From positions 6,774,501 through 6,838,500 of the forward strand of contig BSBM01000386.1 in NCBI GenBank assembly GCA_027924585.1: 64,000 nt of DNA, written 5' to 3'. Both the position numbers and the translations under genes were made by a program. The DNA is from Larix kaempferi (Eukaryota > Streptophyta > Pinopsida > Pinales > Pinaceae). The notes under the pieces are model-generated. The model saw nothing but the letters and a program-made list of their open reading frames with translations. It was not told the origin of the DNA and did not search any database. Positions 21,307-31,985 of the stretch are shown piece by piece. Numbering within the stretch: the stretch's first letter is position 1; each line of letters begins with the position of its first letter.

Positions 21307-24218
21307 ATGCCAGGCGAACTGGAGACAGTGGACACTAGCAGTGAAGTGGAGTCTCCCTTCGTTCCAGTCGCTGTAGAGCAAGAAGTTGTGTCCTCGATCG
21401 CCGCTGATCTTGGAGCTAAGGTTTCTAACATGCCGGTGGGAGCCTCTGTTGTTGTTAAGAAGCGCTGGGGAAGTCAACCTTCTAAATCCCCGCAGAGTAA
21501 GAGGCTTCTTCAGTTCGCGACGATTGGAAACCCTCAGGAGCAGGTGGGGAAGTCCAGTCGCCCCATTCGTCCATCTTCCCAATGGCTAGGATAGTCAGCT
21601 AGTAATGTCCTTGGTTACACCCCTCCTGTTCGGCCGGATACCACCCCGCGTAAGATAAACCCGAGATAGAAATACAGTGTGAAGATGCCCGCACTCCCGA
21701 CGGGGATGAAGTGCTCTGTGGATATTGGGCCAGCGTTGATGTGCTTGCGCTACAAGGACCATGACATGGTGGCCTACCCCGACATTGCATCAGCACCCTA
21801 TGTGCCTGAGACACGCCATTCACCAGCTCCAAAGATACACGACTGGGCACGAGGACTGTGGCAGGTCGGCTTGTTAGGGCTAATTAACATGCTGCATTTT
21901 GGGCACCTAGCGAAAGTTGGTGCCTGTGTAAAGCAACTCTTGTCATGCTTCCATGGGGGTTCGTTGTGGCTGGACAGAGAGGTCCCGGTCACTGTTGACT
22001 TGATTTCATTCATTATCGGCTTGCCTAAGAATGGCGTTGATCTGGCGCAGTTTATTCAAGGGAAGGAAAATGAGAAGAAGCGGGTGCGTCAGTTGGCATA
22101 GAAGTACGGCTTGGAATCAGATGGGCATGGGTATCGCACCAGTAGCTGCAAAGATCAGGCGGTACTCACGGGCATTAAGATCCTGTCCTGTAAGGTGATT
22201 AGGGGAGGTCGCCCTAACCAATGTAATTCGGGAATAGTTGCTTGTGCAGAGCAATGTGCGGAAGGAGTCCAGATGAACTGGTCCCTATATCTCTTGAATC
22301 AATTAATGGAGGACGTCGCAGCGATCCAATTGGGTAGAGGCACTTTTTCATATAGTTGGTTGTTGCTGCTAATTGCTCTAGTTGCATGGAAAGAGCCAGA
22401 CACTTACCAGGGCATGGACTGCCCGGCTGCAGTGGAACGACGAGGGGCGCGTTATCAAAATCTATGGTATGTATGAGAGCCCGAGCGAATCCGGGAGTGC
22501 CAATTGCAGTTTTGGCTGTATTCAGAAATGTTTTGTGACACAGCAACATAGGTCCCACGAATATCTGAAGATACTGTGGCACGGTTCAAACCTGTCATGG
22601 CATTTGCAATATGGCCAAGTGTCATACATATACAAGCTTGTCGTGATATTGATCAGCAATGGTTGCAGACTAAGTATAAGGTGATAGCGAAAGATTTATT
22701 GTGAATGAGTGGCCGGAGGCCTGGAAACAGCCCATGAGTTCAGTAGAGATTGACGCTGGAGGTCCACCGTTGGGTCCTAAGGATCGAGTATCAGTGCAAG
22801 ATTAGCAGAGTCGTCATGATTCTGATCACGAGTCGACCAGAACACCAACGGTGGATGATAGTGATCGTGCTCTTGAAGAAAACCAGTCAAAACGACACCA
22901 CAAGCACGCGACGATTAATGGGATGTCTTTACCAGTGGAGGCGCAGTTGGGCCGGTTAATGACATCCCTCAACCATGCAGCCACAATGGCTGCCAACAAG
23001 ATGTCCCTCAAGGCAGAGGAGGGTTTCCATGCGCTCACTACTCATATGGATTCTTTGTGTAACGTGGTTTTAAAGAAGGAACCTGGCAATGTACCCATGC
23101 AGGAAATGACCACAATCCGCACCACGCCCCGGGTTCAGAATATCAACATTCCCCCAACTGCGATTGTGACCAACAACGAGGCTTTGAAAACTTTGTTGTA
23201 GACGATTTCCCAGGTGACTGTCAACATTAATGAACTACTGACGACAATGCTGACGACCATGCAGAGGGTCACCTCCTGAGAAATAGCGGATAGGATGCAT
23301 GAAATCAGCCAAAGCTATCAACATTTGCAGGCAAGTGAGGCAGCTGCAACCACCGCTATTGATGAGCTTACAAGCAGGGCTGCTATAGTGCAGAAAGCAG
23401 TGGATGACCTTGAAGCCAACATTAAGAAGGAGCAGGCCGAGAAGGTTCGCGCACTTGAAGAACTTAAAAAGGATCAGGATTTTCTTATCATAGAGAAGAC
23501 CCGTCTGTGGGACTACAACATGAAGTTAGAGACGGCTATTTGCGATGCATGCCAGCATATGCCGGAGCCCATTCCTGAGATCGACGTGCTCCAACGGGTG
23601 CAACGATTGGGAGTTTCCATTGTTCAATTGCAGCAGGAGAATGACATGTTGAAGGCCCAGTTGAAACCGGGTACGCCTCAGGCCGAGGTGGATGAATGAA
23701 GAAGGGCACTTGAGGAAGTCGCCACCCAGATGAAGGAGCTGGAAACACAAGCAACCAAGCTCACAGTCGACATGGTACAATTCTGGGGCTGCATTGTTCA
23801 AGATGAGCAAGTTGAGTAGCTAACTAAATCCCGGCAGGAAGTGGAGGGCCAGTTGGCCACATTAAAGGCTGCGATGAGAACACTACCACCAATGGAGCAA
23901 GTTGCTAAGTCGCACAAGTTGAAGGACTTGCAACAACGAGTCGCCAAGGCGGATGAACGACCAAAGACACGTGCGGTCCAGTTAGAAGAATTCCAGGACA
24001 TTGGCAAAAAATTGATGCTACAAGCTAGTGAAGCTCTACAAGCAGTACAGAAGTGTCGAAAGCAGGTCATGGACAAGCTTACCGATCACCCATCTATAGA
24101 CGATGTAATCGACAGTCAGGCAGTGGCTACAAATGCCCAGGATCTGGTGAGGAACGTCGAACAACTGTATGCAGACTTCAAAGTAAAGACCATGGTGTGT
24201 ACTATGTCCAACAGTTGA
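21307..24218 (+). pseudogene. B ORF3: third gene, globular N-half and coiled-coil C-half
   Basis: The ATG at 21307 follows the spacer. Pieces 21307-21594, 21679-22101 and 22111-22476 share frame 1 with only single stops between them, and hold LLSCFHGGSLWLDREVPV, DLISFIIGLPKNGVD, NWSLYLLNQLMEDVAAIQLG and YSWLLLLIALVAWKEPD. These match A and C block by block. After a frameshift near 22480-22850, pieces in frame 0 (22851-23201, 23295-23699, 23841-24218) form a long Lys/Glu/Gln/Leu-rich coiled coil (for example EQAEKVRALEELKKDQDFLI). It ends at TGA 24216, two bases before the hairpin. It looks neither like an envelope nor like a host gene I can name; the role is unknown. Confidence 0.78.
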
Positions 24219-24220
24219 CG

Positions 24221-24257
24221 TGGCTCGAGGGCGAGCCACAAGATTGTGTTCGGGGCC
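24221..24257 (+). promoter_or_regulatory. B hairpin and polypurine tract
   Basis: 24221-24240 is a perfect 8-bp stem with AGGG loop (GTGGCTCG / CGAGCCAC). GTTCGGGGCC (24248-24257) abuts the LTR start TATTGG and is the plus-strand primer. The arrangement is the same as in A and C. Confidence 0.7.
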
Positions 24258-25044
24258 TATTGGCAGGCGGTTCGATGAGGAAATGTCGTAGTACTACCGA
24301 CGCTGTGACACATCGGATGAGGGCACGGAAGGAGTATTTTTTGTTAAAGTATACCGCAGTTGGCGGGTTTTGGGTCACTTGGACCACATGTTATGTAATA
24401 TTGATTCAGTTGTACCGCGGTATGTGGGTTTTTGGGTCATTTGGATTGAGTCAGTTAGATATTGGGTCATTTGTCCATAGTGTTGGTTAGGAAGCCGTTA
24501 GTAAGTGGAAAAACATTGTAATGGCAGAATCCTATAAATAGATGAGAGTTGTAAGTGTTAGGAAGAAAAAAGCAGGAGAAGAAGATAGAGAGTTGGCGAG
24601 AGATAAGGAGATGTATGTGTATGGAGATCTATGTTTTGCTTCTGGTATACGACTGTGACAGTAATATAATGATGATGTTTTGGTACGATCTTTGTGCAAT
24701 GTTGCGATATATGAATGTTGTTATATTTTCTTGATGCAATGTCTGCTTACTGTTGCTGGGATGATAAATGTTGCGATTAAGTAATATGTTATAACTCCAT
24801 GTCGAATGTTTAAAGTTTATGTTTAAGTACTGCAATAGAGCTAGTCTATGTAGCCACAACTCTCCTCCTCCCTCGGCGGAAACATGTTTTCGTCTACCCT
24901 TCCTGGACGCCTCGGGTGAGACCTCATCCGCTCTGCGGGTGTTGCTGGGCGGGCTCAAACCTGCCCGAGTCAGTGCCCAGGGAGACTGCGGTATGTGTCG
25001 ATAGTAAGGAGAACCCCTGTTGACTGGAGTCACGTTGGTCAACA
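24258..25044 (+). repeat. B 3' LTR
   Basis: 787 bp, TATTGG to CAACA, with TATAAATA at 24533-24540 and CTCGGGTGAGACCTC at 24911-24925. Followed by the target copy GATTC. Confidence 0.92.
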
Positions 25045-25049
25045 GATTC
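25045..25049. repeat. Target-site duplication of B (right, GATTC)
   Basis: Matches GATTA at 13841-13845 in four of five bases. A coding sequence resumes here. Confidence 0.75.
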
Positions 25050-27304
25050 TTTAGCAACTTCATGCAACTCCTGAGGAACTGCACAACAGAGGTGCCTGTC
25101 TCTGCTGCGGTGCTCGTTTTTTCATAAGTAGCCGGCATATCATCTATATGCGGTATTTCACTGCGTAACGGGATTCTCGACGATCTGGGTGCTGACTCTT
25201 TGAAGATATCCCGCGCTTCTTCAAAGTTTTCATTGTTTTTCTTCAAGTCGAAAGCGGGTGCTTTCCCAACAGCTTTTCTTATCCATATTGTTTCAAGAGG
25301 AGTCTGCTTAGTGTTAAAGTCTCTTGAAGTCGAAGCTTCTGCACCTCTATCTCTCCATGTCGTAGTGCCACTTCACGTCACTACGTTGATACTTGGATCG
25401 GAAAGTCTCCTCTCTGCTGCGATCAACTGAATGTTTGGGTTCGGCGCATATGGCCGCTTCCTTTTCTGCATTTCTGCCTCTAACACTAAGCAATCTTCAA
25501 TAACATGATCAAACGATTTACAATAATTACACGTAGTGCATGGGTTGGTACAGTCTCTAGATACATGGTTGGCATGACCATAGTTATAACAGATTACTTG
25601 ACCTCATCCTCATCCTTGCGCTAGGCCGTTATTCCTTCCTCTCCCGCGGCCTCTGTATGCTCCCTGATCATGCTATGCATTATCTTGTTTCTGCAGAGTC
25701 TCTTCTTGGACTCTGTACATTCCTCCATACATATGCTCAATATCTTTCTTTCTTTCTAACATGAGCTCATATGCACGACAATTGGACTCATCATGACCAA
25801 CTGACTTACAGAAATTGCAATATAGGTTTTTAGGTGTTCTTACATATTTCTGAATCAGGTAGCAGTCTTCTGGCCAGTGTCCTCTAGTTCTGCAAATTTC
25901 ACACCATGGCCCTTGGTTCGTATTTAATGGGTTTGGTCCACCCATGTTAAGGAAGTCTTGGAATAAAGGATAGTGATCCTTAGTGTGTCCTTCCCCCTTA
26001 CAGCCTGTATACCAGACTTCCTATCTCTCTTTCTTTCCTTTCTTGATATCCTGTAGTTTTAGTGTCAGGGTATCCAACTGGGTCTGAATCTGCGACATCC
26101 TAGTGCTAGTTTCTCCAATCGGTGAAGCTTCTAACTTCATCGCGATCTCCAAGGCTTCTGCCTACAAAGCCACCTTCTGCTGCATCAAAAGTTGTCTGAT
26201 ATGGGGCAACAGCACGGCTATAAACCATTCCTTGTGTTGTTACGGTGCTATAACGAAGCTTACTTGGTCCAACAGTGTCTTAAATTTCTGGTCAAATTCC
26301 CAGACTGTTTCATTAGGTTTCTACTTGATCTCTTTTAACTCTGTTATACACTATGACTCTGACTTTGGCTTCTTAAATTCTGTTAAGAGTGCAGCCTTGA
26401 TTTCTACCAGGGTTCTATTATGTCCCTGCGAACATTTCATGAACCAATGCAAGGCTCTGTCTCTAAAGGTGGTGACGAGCGGTGCTTGCTTAATAGCAAC
26501 ATCCTGTACTTGTTTAACACTCCATACGGCTTCACATAGAAACCAATGCTAATTAGGGTCTTCTAGACCCGTTCCTTTGAATATAGGTAGCTTAATATCC
26601 TCAGTCATACTTCTTCTAGGTGGTGGAGGTTTCTGCGCAGCAAAAATAAACGTGGTATTGTGCTGAATGTTCTGAGTGCTAAGGATATTCAGAACCGGTT
26701 GACTTTGTGCAATGAGAGGTGCCGTGTTCACAACCGGTGGATTCTGCGGAGTAATAGGCTGATAGGTGGAAGATAGAGGTGTGGTTTGGCTATCAGGTTT
26801 GTCTTCTGAATCAATGTCTACGCGGAGTCCACTGGAATTCTTCTTAGATGTATATTTATATCTTTTCCCACTTTTCAAATTATGTGTCTCTTCGTCAGAC
26901 TCACTAAAAATCTATTGACCATTACAAATTCCAAAAATTTCACTACATTCTAAAAATGCCTTTCTCAGCGAAAAGCATTTTAATGTATAAACTGAGGTTG
27001 TTCAAGTACTTACCTCCGAATCCCTTGAAAACTCTCTTTCAGCTGCGCTGTAGGACTTTAGCATGTCCACAGTGAACTGCGTTATAAAGCTCTGTAGTGT
27101 ACTGTCAACCCAGAAGTTGATTGCTCGTGTGAATGGACTGTCTACTGCTTTGAGCCTTTCAATAAGCTCTGGTGTCAACTCGGTCGGTACGTCTCGTGGT
27201 ATATAGTTTCTTTGCTCTGCAAGCCTTGACAACCACTCGTGTAGCTCGTTTCCAAAAGACAACCAGAAAAATTCATGAACGTCTTTCCACAGGTATGTGT
27301 TCAA
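25050..27304 (-). pseudogene. A gag and protease leader (upstream of the B insertion)
   Basis: Read on the minus strand from right to left. 27002-27304: N-terminal segment (ELHEWLSRLAEQRNYI, NFWVDSTLQSFITQFTVDML). 26549-26878: disordered Pro/Gln/Thr-rich. About 26103-26540: core (ALHWFMKCSQGHNRTLVEIK, QHKEWFIAVLLPHIRQ) read through stops. Then CCHC knuckles: a damaged one near 26000; CEICRTRGHWPEDC and CNFCKSVGHDESNC in 25673-25945; then one with a lost Cys and CNYCKSFDHVIEDC at about 25500-25610. 25050-25246 is the acidic leader, which ends at FLRSCMKLLKN where B cut in. Five knuckles is far above the usual one or two. Confidence 0.8.
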
Positions 27305-27476
27305 CCACTGGATGTTAGAGAGATGTGGGTGTCTATTCTCCTTTCTTGCGAAGTCTCTCTCTATCTTGTCACACCAAGCCTAGATTTCTCTCTTGTTTGT
27401 ATGCCAAAAGTCAATACCCAGCAGAGCTTCTTCTTCGTCACACATCACGACTTCAACTCATCACAGATTCTTAGTG

Positions 27477-27490
27477 CGGCAACGGAACCA
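27477..27490 (-). promoter_or_regulatory. A primer-binding site, tRNA-Glu type
   Basis: CGGCAACGGAACCA on the plus strand equals the last 14 bases of plant tRNA-Glu with CCA as I remember it. It is separated by two bases from the LTR end, as in B. Confidence 0.75.
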
Positions 27491-27492
27491 TT

Positions 27493-29063
27493 TGTTGGTT
27501 TATCACTATTCTATAGGTTTCCAATGTAGACCCAGGTTCTTCGCTGTTTCAAGGAACCAACAAAACCCCTTCTCACCGGCCCTTTCGGCAACATCCTGCG
27601 AATAGACTGAGGTCTCACATGAGGTGTAGCTATGGGGGCACTGCGGAATCAGGTTTCCACAGTGACATGATGAGTTGTCCAAACAAAACTACTGCGTAGC
27701 ACACTACGGGACTCATACCGCTGACTGAAGACAGTGCGACAATAGTCTGCATTGTGGTCCTCACTACTACAAGCTAGAATACTTGCACAACCAGCGCATC
27801 TACAGACTGCGCAGCTCAGACAGGATGCAAATAATAGGACAGCGCAATTGACTTATATGCTTCCTCTTTAGACTTAACCACTATGAAGCCTTTACTCATT
27901 AATTTATTCACCCATCTACTGCCTTAGATTATTTAACCTTATAATTGATGTAAATAGATGAAACACACTATACTGCGCACTTCTGGTGCTGCACATCAAA
28001 AGAGTTACACAACCTGAATTCTACATACACATGTAATTATTCAACAAACTAATACTTTCACAGACTTAGAATACTACGCATTCATCATTCATCCATACAT
28101 GTGATACTTAAGATATTATTCCCATCTCCCTCCTATGGCGAATACATATAAAAGCATTAACATAACAACTGATAAATGAGAATTCAAGCATCCATTGTAA
28201 GCAAACAGACAAGTGTAAAACATAAGCAATCACACTACACAGGATTTAACGTGGTTCACCTACAGGATGGGAGCTACGTCCATAAGAACTGATGTTGTAT
28301 TAGTCTTTCGGAAGGGTACAACAGTTCTTGTCTGCACACTCAGTTGCGGACTCTCTTCTCTCTCAATAGGCCTCTGCGCACACAGCTTGCAGAGCCTTTA
28401 CAAAAATGTCTCTCAATAGAGATCTATTCAATCAACAATGAGAACAATAACAAATGAAGAGTAACCCTTTCCCTTACAAAATGTTCCTTATTTATAGATC
28501 ATGCCCATAGGTCATGTCTTTACAATTCGAAGGAAAAAACCCTTAGGTTTACAAAACTATCACGGTTTTCAGGTAACCGGACTTGCTAGTTTCTGGTAGC
28601 GAATCTTCCATCGTGGCCTCCTTCAGCGCATGCTCACATTGCTATCAACCTCCCTGTCGCGCGCACGTCAATAGGTCACTTTCACTGAGTCGTTCTTCCT
28701 CTAACAGCCTTATGCGACTGGTTTGTGTAGTGGTTCTTTCACATGTGCGACCAGTCGCTTTCCTTCCGCATTGCTCCTTACCTGTCGCCTGGCAATCATG
28801 GAGCATCTTTACCAAAAATTGACCACTGATGGTCTAACTGGAATCTGTGCCGTCTTCCGTCCAACCTTCTGCCTTTCCAAATCTCCATAGATCAGGCTCT
28901 TTGCAGCACTATACTTTGCAGCTCTTCCGATGCTGCGTTGCGCGCAACTTCGCAGCATCCCAAAATTTGACTTACTCAAAAAGCCTTCAACTGAACTGCG
29001 CTCAGCTCCGCAGTTCCAAAATCTGACTTGCTCAAAAATGCCCCACTTGGGCTAGGCCCAACA
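27493..29063 (-). repeat. A 5' LTR
   Basis: 1571 bp, TGTTGG to CCCAACA, homologous to 4428-6011. It has the TATA box at 28486-28496 (minus). The 15-base motif at 27609-27623 has two changes (CACATGAG for CACCCGAG). No genes inside; 28583-28822 is an accidental ORF. Confidence 0.9.
28486..28496 (-). promoter_or_regulatory. TATA box of A 5' LTR
   Basis: Minus strand TATAAATAAGG. This is the promoter copy that would have driven A. Confidence 0.6.
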
Positions 29064-29314
29064 AAAGCACAAAAAAGAAGAAAGCAGCATAAAAGTAGGA
29101 AATCACAGAAAATCAGAAAGCAACATAAAAACAGGAAAGTAGAGAAAATCAAGGAAAAGTAGGAGTTGCCAAAAGCAGGAAAAGCATACTAATCATAAAG
29201 GAAATAAAGCAAGGAAAAAAAGAAAGATAAAGTTGCAACTCCAAAATTAGTTAGTGAGGGCGCATTGGATGAGGCAAGTGATTGCATGCATTGCATATTG
29301 AATCCAAATAAACT

Positions 29315-29323
29315 TATAAAAGG
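29315..29323 (+). promoter_or_regulatory. TATA box of solo LTR H
   Basis: TATAAAAGG within the LTR, followed by GAGG as in the LTR of G. This is a plausible core promoter of the H family. Activity is unknown. Confidence 0.45.
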
Positions 29324-30389
29324 AGGATCGAACCCACTCACATATTTTTCTAGTTTTATTATTGCATTGAGAGCTCTGAGCTTCTCAATACTTGGGAGAT
29401 GTGCCCCTTTCACAAGTTGGGATATGTGCCCATTATGTTCATCATTATAGTGTGGATTTAGTATAGATCATGAAGAGTAGGCATTCATCCATGCTCAGTG
29501 AGGATACTTGCAGGTCCATTCCATTTTCATCCAAGTGCTATCTTGCTCAGTGTTGAAGATTTCCTCAGTTGAAGCGTTTTCTACAGTATATTGTCTTTGT
29601 CTATGTTATTGAGGGAGGATAGCGATCCCATAGGTACTTGATGCTCTATTTGTATCTATATAATGTAAAGGAACTATTCTTCTATTCAATGTAATGAAAT
29701 GGATTTCTATTCTGCAAATTATATCTTTATCTTTCATGAATATTTGCACCCATATTGCTCATTATAGTGTCAAATCTTACCAGTTTTCAGGATTGATGTG
29801 TTAAACTAAATTCCATGATTCCAAATCTTAGTATGTGAGTTGCTATAGTAAGTAGACACTTTTTGGGACCCATAATAGCCTTCATATTAGAATTTTATGA
29901 CCCTTAGAGGCCATTCGAATTGATTTGGAAATTCCTCAACTATCCTAAAACTAGTAATTATTTCCTAGCTTCCAAAATGTGTCTAGTTGATCCTAATTGA
30001 TAATCTCAGGGTTGCTGTAGTTGTTTGGGGCTAGTTCCATGCCATCCACTTCAATATTTGCACTAGAATCCATTGGGTTCCACATAAGTCCTGGGGATAT
30101 TTCCTTGAATCCTTTGGTTTATCTAAAGGAGTCTACCCAGGCATGATGCACCTAGAGAATGTGCAGCTGTCAAATTTTGGAGTCTGTTTAGGTTACTGTG
30201 GGATGTCCTTGAGATATAGTAGGTCCTGAAATCCATCATGGGAAAATTTGGGAGGGTCTAGAGGTGTTTTGGGCTTAATTTTTTATTTCTATCCAAACTT
30301 GTTAGTTTTTGTATCTAGCCTCTCCTCTGTGTGCTTGAGTTTTCAAAAGTTTGAGTTAGTGCACCTAAAGTTGGTTTGGGTACATTAAA

Positions 30390-30394
30390 ACTTT
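30390..30394. repeat. Target-site duplication of H (right copy, ACTTT)
   Basis: Same five bases as 4083-4087; Z gag resumes after it. Confidence 0.8.
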
Positions 30395-31935
30395 AGTTGT
30401 GAAAACTCATTCAGGAACGGTTGCTTTGTTTCTTCCAAAGTAGGAGATGGCATGTTTGTACCACGTTTGTCAACTAGCCTCAGGTACCACTGTAAAGACC
30501 TTCCACAGAGGGTCATCTGAAACTCTACCAATTTGGACACCATCGGGGTTTCTCTAGCATTCCATATGGATTCATAGAGAAACTAATGTTGAGTTGTGTC
30601 ATCTTCTCCTCCATTCCCACAAAATTCAGGGAATTTCAGGGGTGGCCCTACTGGTGCACCGTCGTTTTTTTGGTTGGGGTTCCTATTAGTAAAAACCCTT
30701 GGGGTCCTTGTTGCACTATAATGTTTCTTCTAGTTTGTTGAGAACTAATATTACTTCCTCCTATTAAAGAGTTTCTTTGGGAACTATTGGTACTACTATT
30801 CATCTGACTATACCACAACAATTGTAAAACAAAATTTTGAGAGTTTGTTACCAGATTTTGTATATGCATCTGGGGGTCAGTCGAGGTAGTGATGTGTCCA
30901 TTGCTTCTAGTGCCTAATTACGAAACAATTGGAGGTTCACTTTCTGGATTAGTTTCATTTTCTGCAAGTCTTGATAATTATTGATGATCCTCGTCTGCAT
31001 CCAAGGTTGATTATGGTGACCGATATGGCACTTCATTTCTTTGCAATTGGTATGCATTATCCCGCCTCCTTCTCAGGACTTCCCCCTGGTTTCTCTTACT
31101 GGCTTGTCTAGCACGTCCATCCCATTCTCTCTTAATCCGGTGCTAGTCAATTTCTCTGTCCTCTTCATCTGACGTAGCTCCTCTTGCTTTTCTTCACTAT
31201 TTTTCCATTCCCTATTTCTTCTTCCAATTGCATTTTTCTTTGATGTGCCTTTCTTATTTAATCTTTCCACCATTTTTATTGGATTTCGAATCTTTGCTCA
31301 ACCTTGGCTTCAACACTGTCAACCTCCTCCATTGACGATAGTCTACATTCCGCAACGTAACAACATCAACCCGACTTTCCCCCTAGGCATGAGGGGTTTA
31401 CTTGTCCATTCTAATCCAGTCTAAAGGTAGAAACCCAAATTCAACCAATCAGGTTTTGATCCACAAAGGGACTTCTTTCAATAGTCTTCCTCTTGCTCAT
31501 CTATTAACTTCGTCCTTGGCTCTCAATGTTGACTGGTTATTTTTGGATAAAAATTCCATAATATAACCAAACAGAGTAATTTCTACCCATAAATCAATAT
31601 CTATGGTCAAAGGTGAATCTAGCTTATTTAACCTGATCAAATCCCTTGAAGTCCACTCAACTAGCTTTATTTTCCTATTGCGGTACTCAGGTGCTTCCGC
31701 AAGTTACCTCAACCACTCTGTTAGGTTTATTGGAAGTTCAAACCACATTAATTAGTATTGATTTAGAGGTGGACCTCCATAGAAAAGATATTATCTAAAC
31801 TTGGCTACTTCCCACCCTCATAGTTCAACCTCCTGGGTTGCAAAATTGTTAATCTTTATCTCCCACCGGTCCTAGATCTAACTCATCGTCACAAAAGCAA
31901 CCATACAGTTAACAGGGCCCCGTTAAGAACTAGCT
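30395..31935 (-). pseudogene. Z gag: N-terminal half and leader
   Basis: On the minus strand, about 30400-30600 carries a core segment (GRSLQWYLRLVDKRGTN, then LEE..K and LNEFSQ) equivalent to the A segment RDRALHWFMKC. 30650-31300 is low-complexity and charged. 31540-31800 has LTEWLR-LAEAPEYR and DSPLT-DLWVE-TL, matching ELHEWLSRLAEQRNY and DSPFTRAINFWVDSTL of A at 27002-27304. The frame is riddled with stops. Short ORFs such as 30648-30869 and 31073-31273 are remains of the disordered part, not separate genes. Confidence 0.6.
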
Positions 31936-31937
31936 CC

Positions 31938-31985
31938 CAACAACATAACCATTTTTTTGGTGCAAAATTGAGATCAAGGTTCTTG
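31938..31985 (-). promoter_or_regulatory. Z primer site remnant and first bases of Z 5' LTR
   Basis: CAACATAACCA (31941-31951) resembles the CAACGGAACCA part of the A site, 9 of 11. It is followed by TT and then TTTTTGG, where A has TT and TGTTGG. The LTR would start near 31954 and continues after C at 47374. Boundary is inferred by analogy with A. Confidence 0.4.
31981..31985. repeat. Target-site duplication of C (left, TCTTG)
   Basis: TCTTG lies before TATTGG, and again directly after CCCAACA at 47369-47373. Confidence 0.85.

Larger units (their letters stand above)
13846..25044 (+). mobile_element. Ty3/gypsy LTR retrotransposon B with ORF3 (11.2 kb)
   Basis: Plus-strand element with two LTRs (13846-14625, 24258-25044), a tRNA-Glu-type primer site, gag, protease, linker, a deleted RT, RNase H, integrase, ORF3 and a polypurine tract. 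It inserted into A on the opposite strand. LTR ends are TATTGG and CAACA; A has TGTTGG, so the first G is probably mutated. Gag through linker keeps one frame (frame 2) interrupted by about a dozen stops. It belongs to the same lineage as A and C, but is a separate family with shorter LTRs. Confidence 0.92.
4428..29063 (-). mobile_element. Ty3/gypsy LTR retrotransposon A with ORF3 (split by B)
   Basis: Minus-strand element with both LTRs: 3' LTR 4428-6011 and 5' LTR 27493-29063. Both run TGTTGG to CAACA. Order in transcription: 5' LTR, tRNA-Glu-type primer site, gag, protease, linker, RT, RNase H, integrase, ORF3, hairpin and polypurine tract, 3' LTR. Without B it is about 13.4 kb. Flanking bases are AAATT and AAAGC, so a target duplication is only partly visible (three of five match). 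It sits inside H: the H sequence GCAGCATAAAAGTAGGAAAT occurs just outside both ends, which is a repeat in H itself. All genes carry stops. Confidence 0.9.
4088..30389 (+). mobile_element. Solo LTR H, split by element A
   Basis: LTR-like sequence of about 1.67 kb in two pieces, 4088-4427 and 29064-30389. It begins TGTAATGTCCCC, the same 12 bases that begin the LTR of G (58272). It ends ATTAAA, where G ends ATTACA, and is flanked by ACTTT on both sides. A TATA box (TATAAAAGG) at 29315-29323 matches TATAAAAGG in the LTR of G at 58948-58956, so the promoter faces right. No internal domain remains, as expected after LTR-LTR recombination. No coding signal was seen in 29064-30389. Confidence 0.75.
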
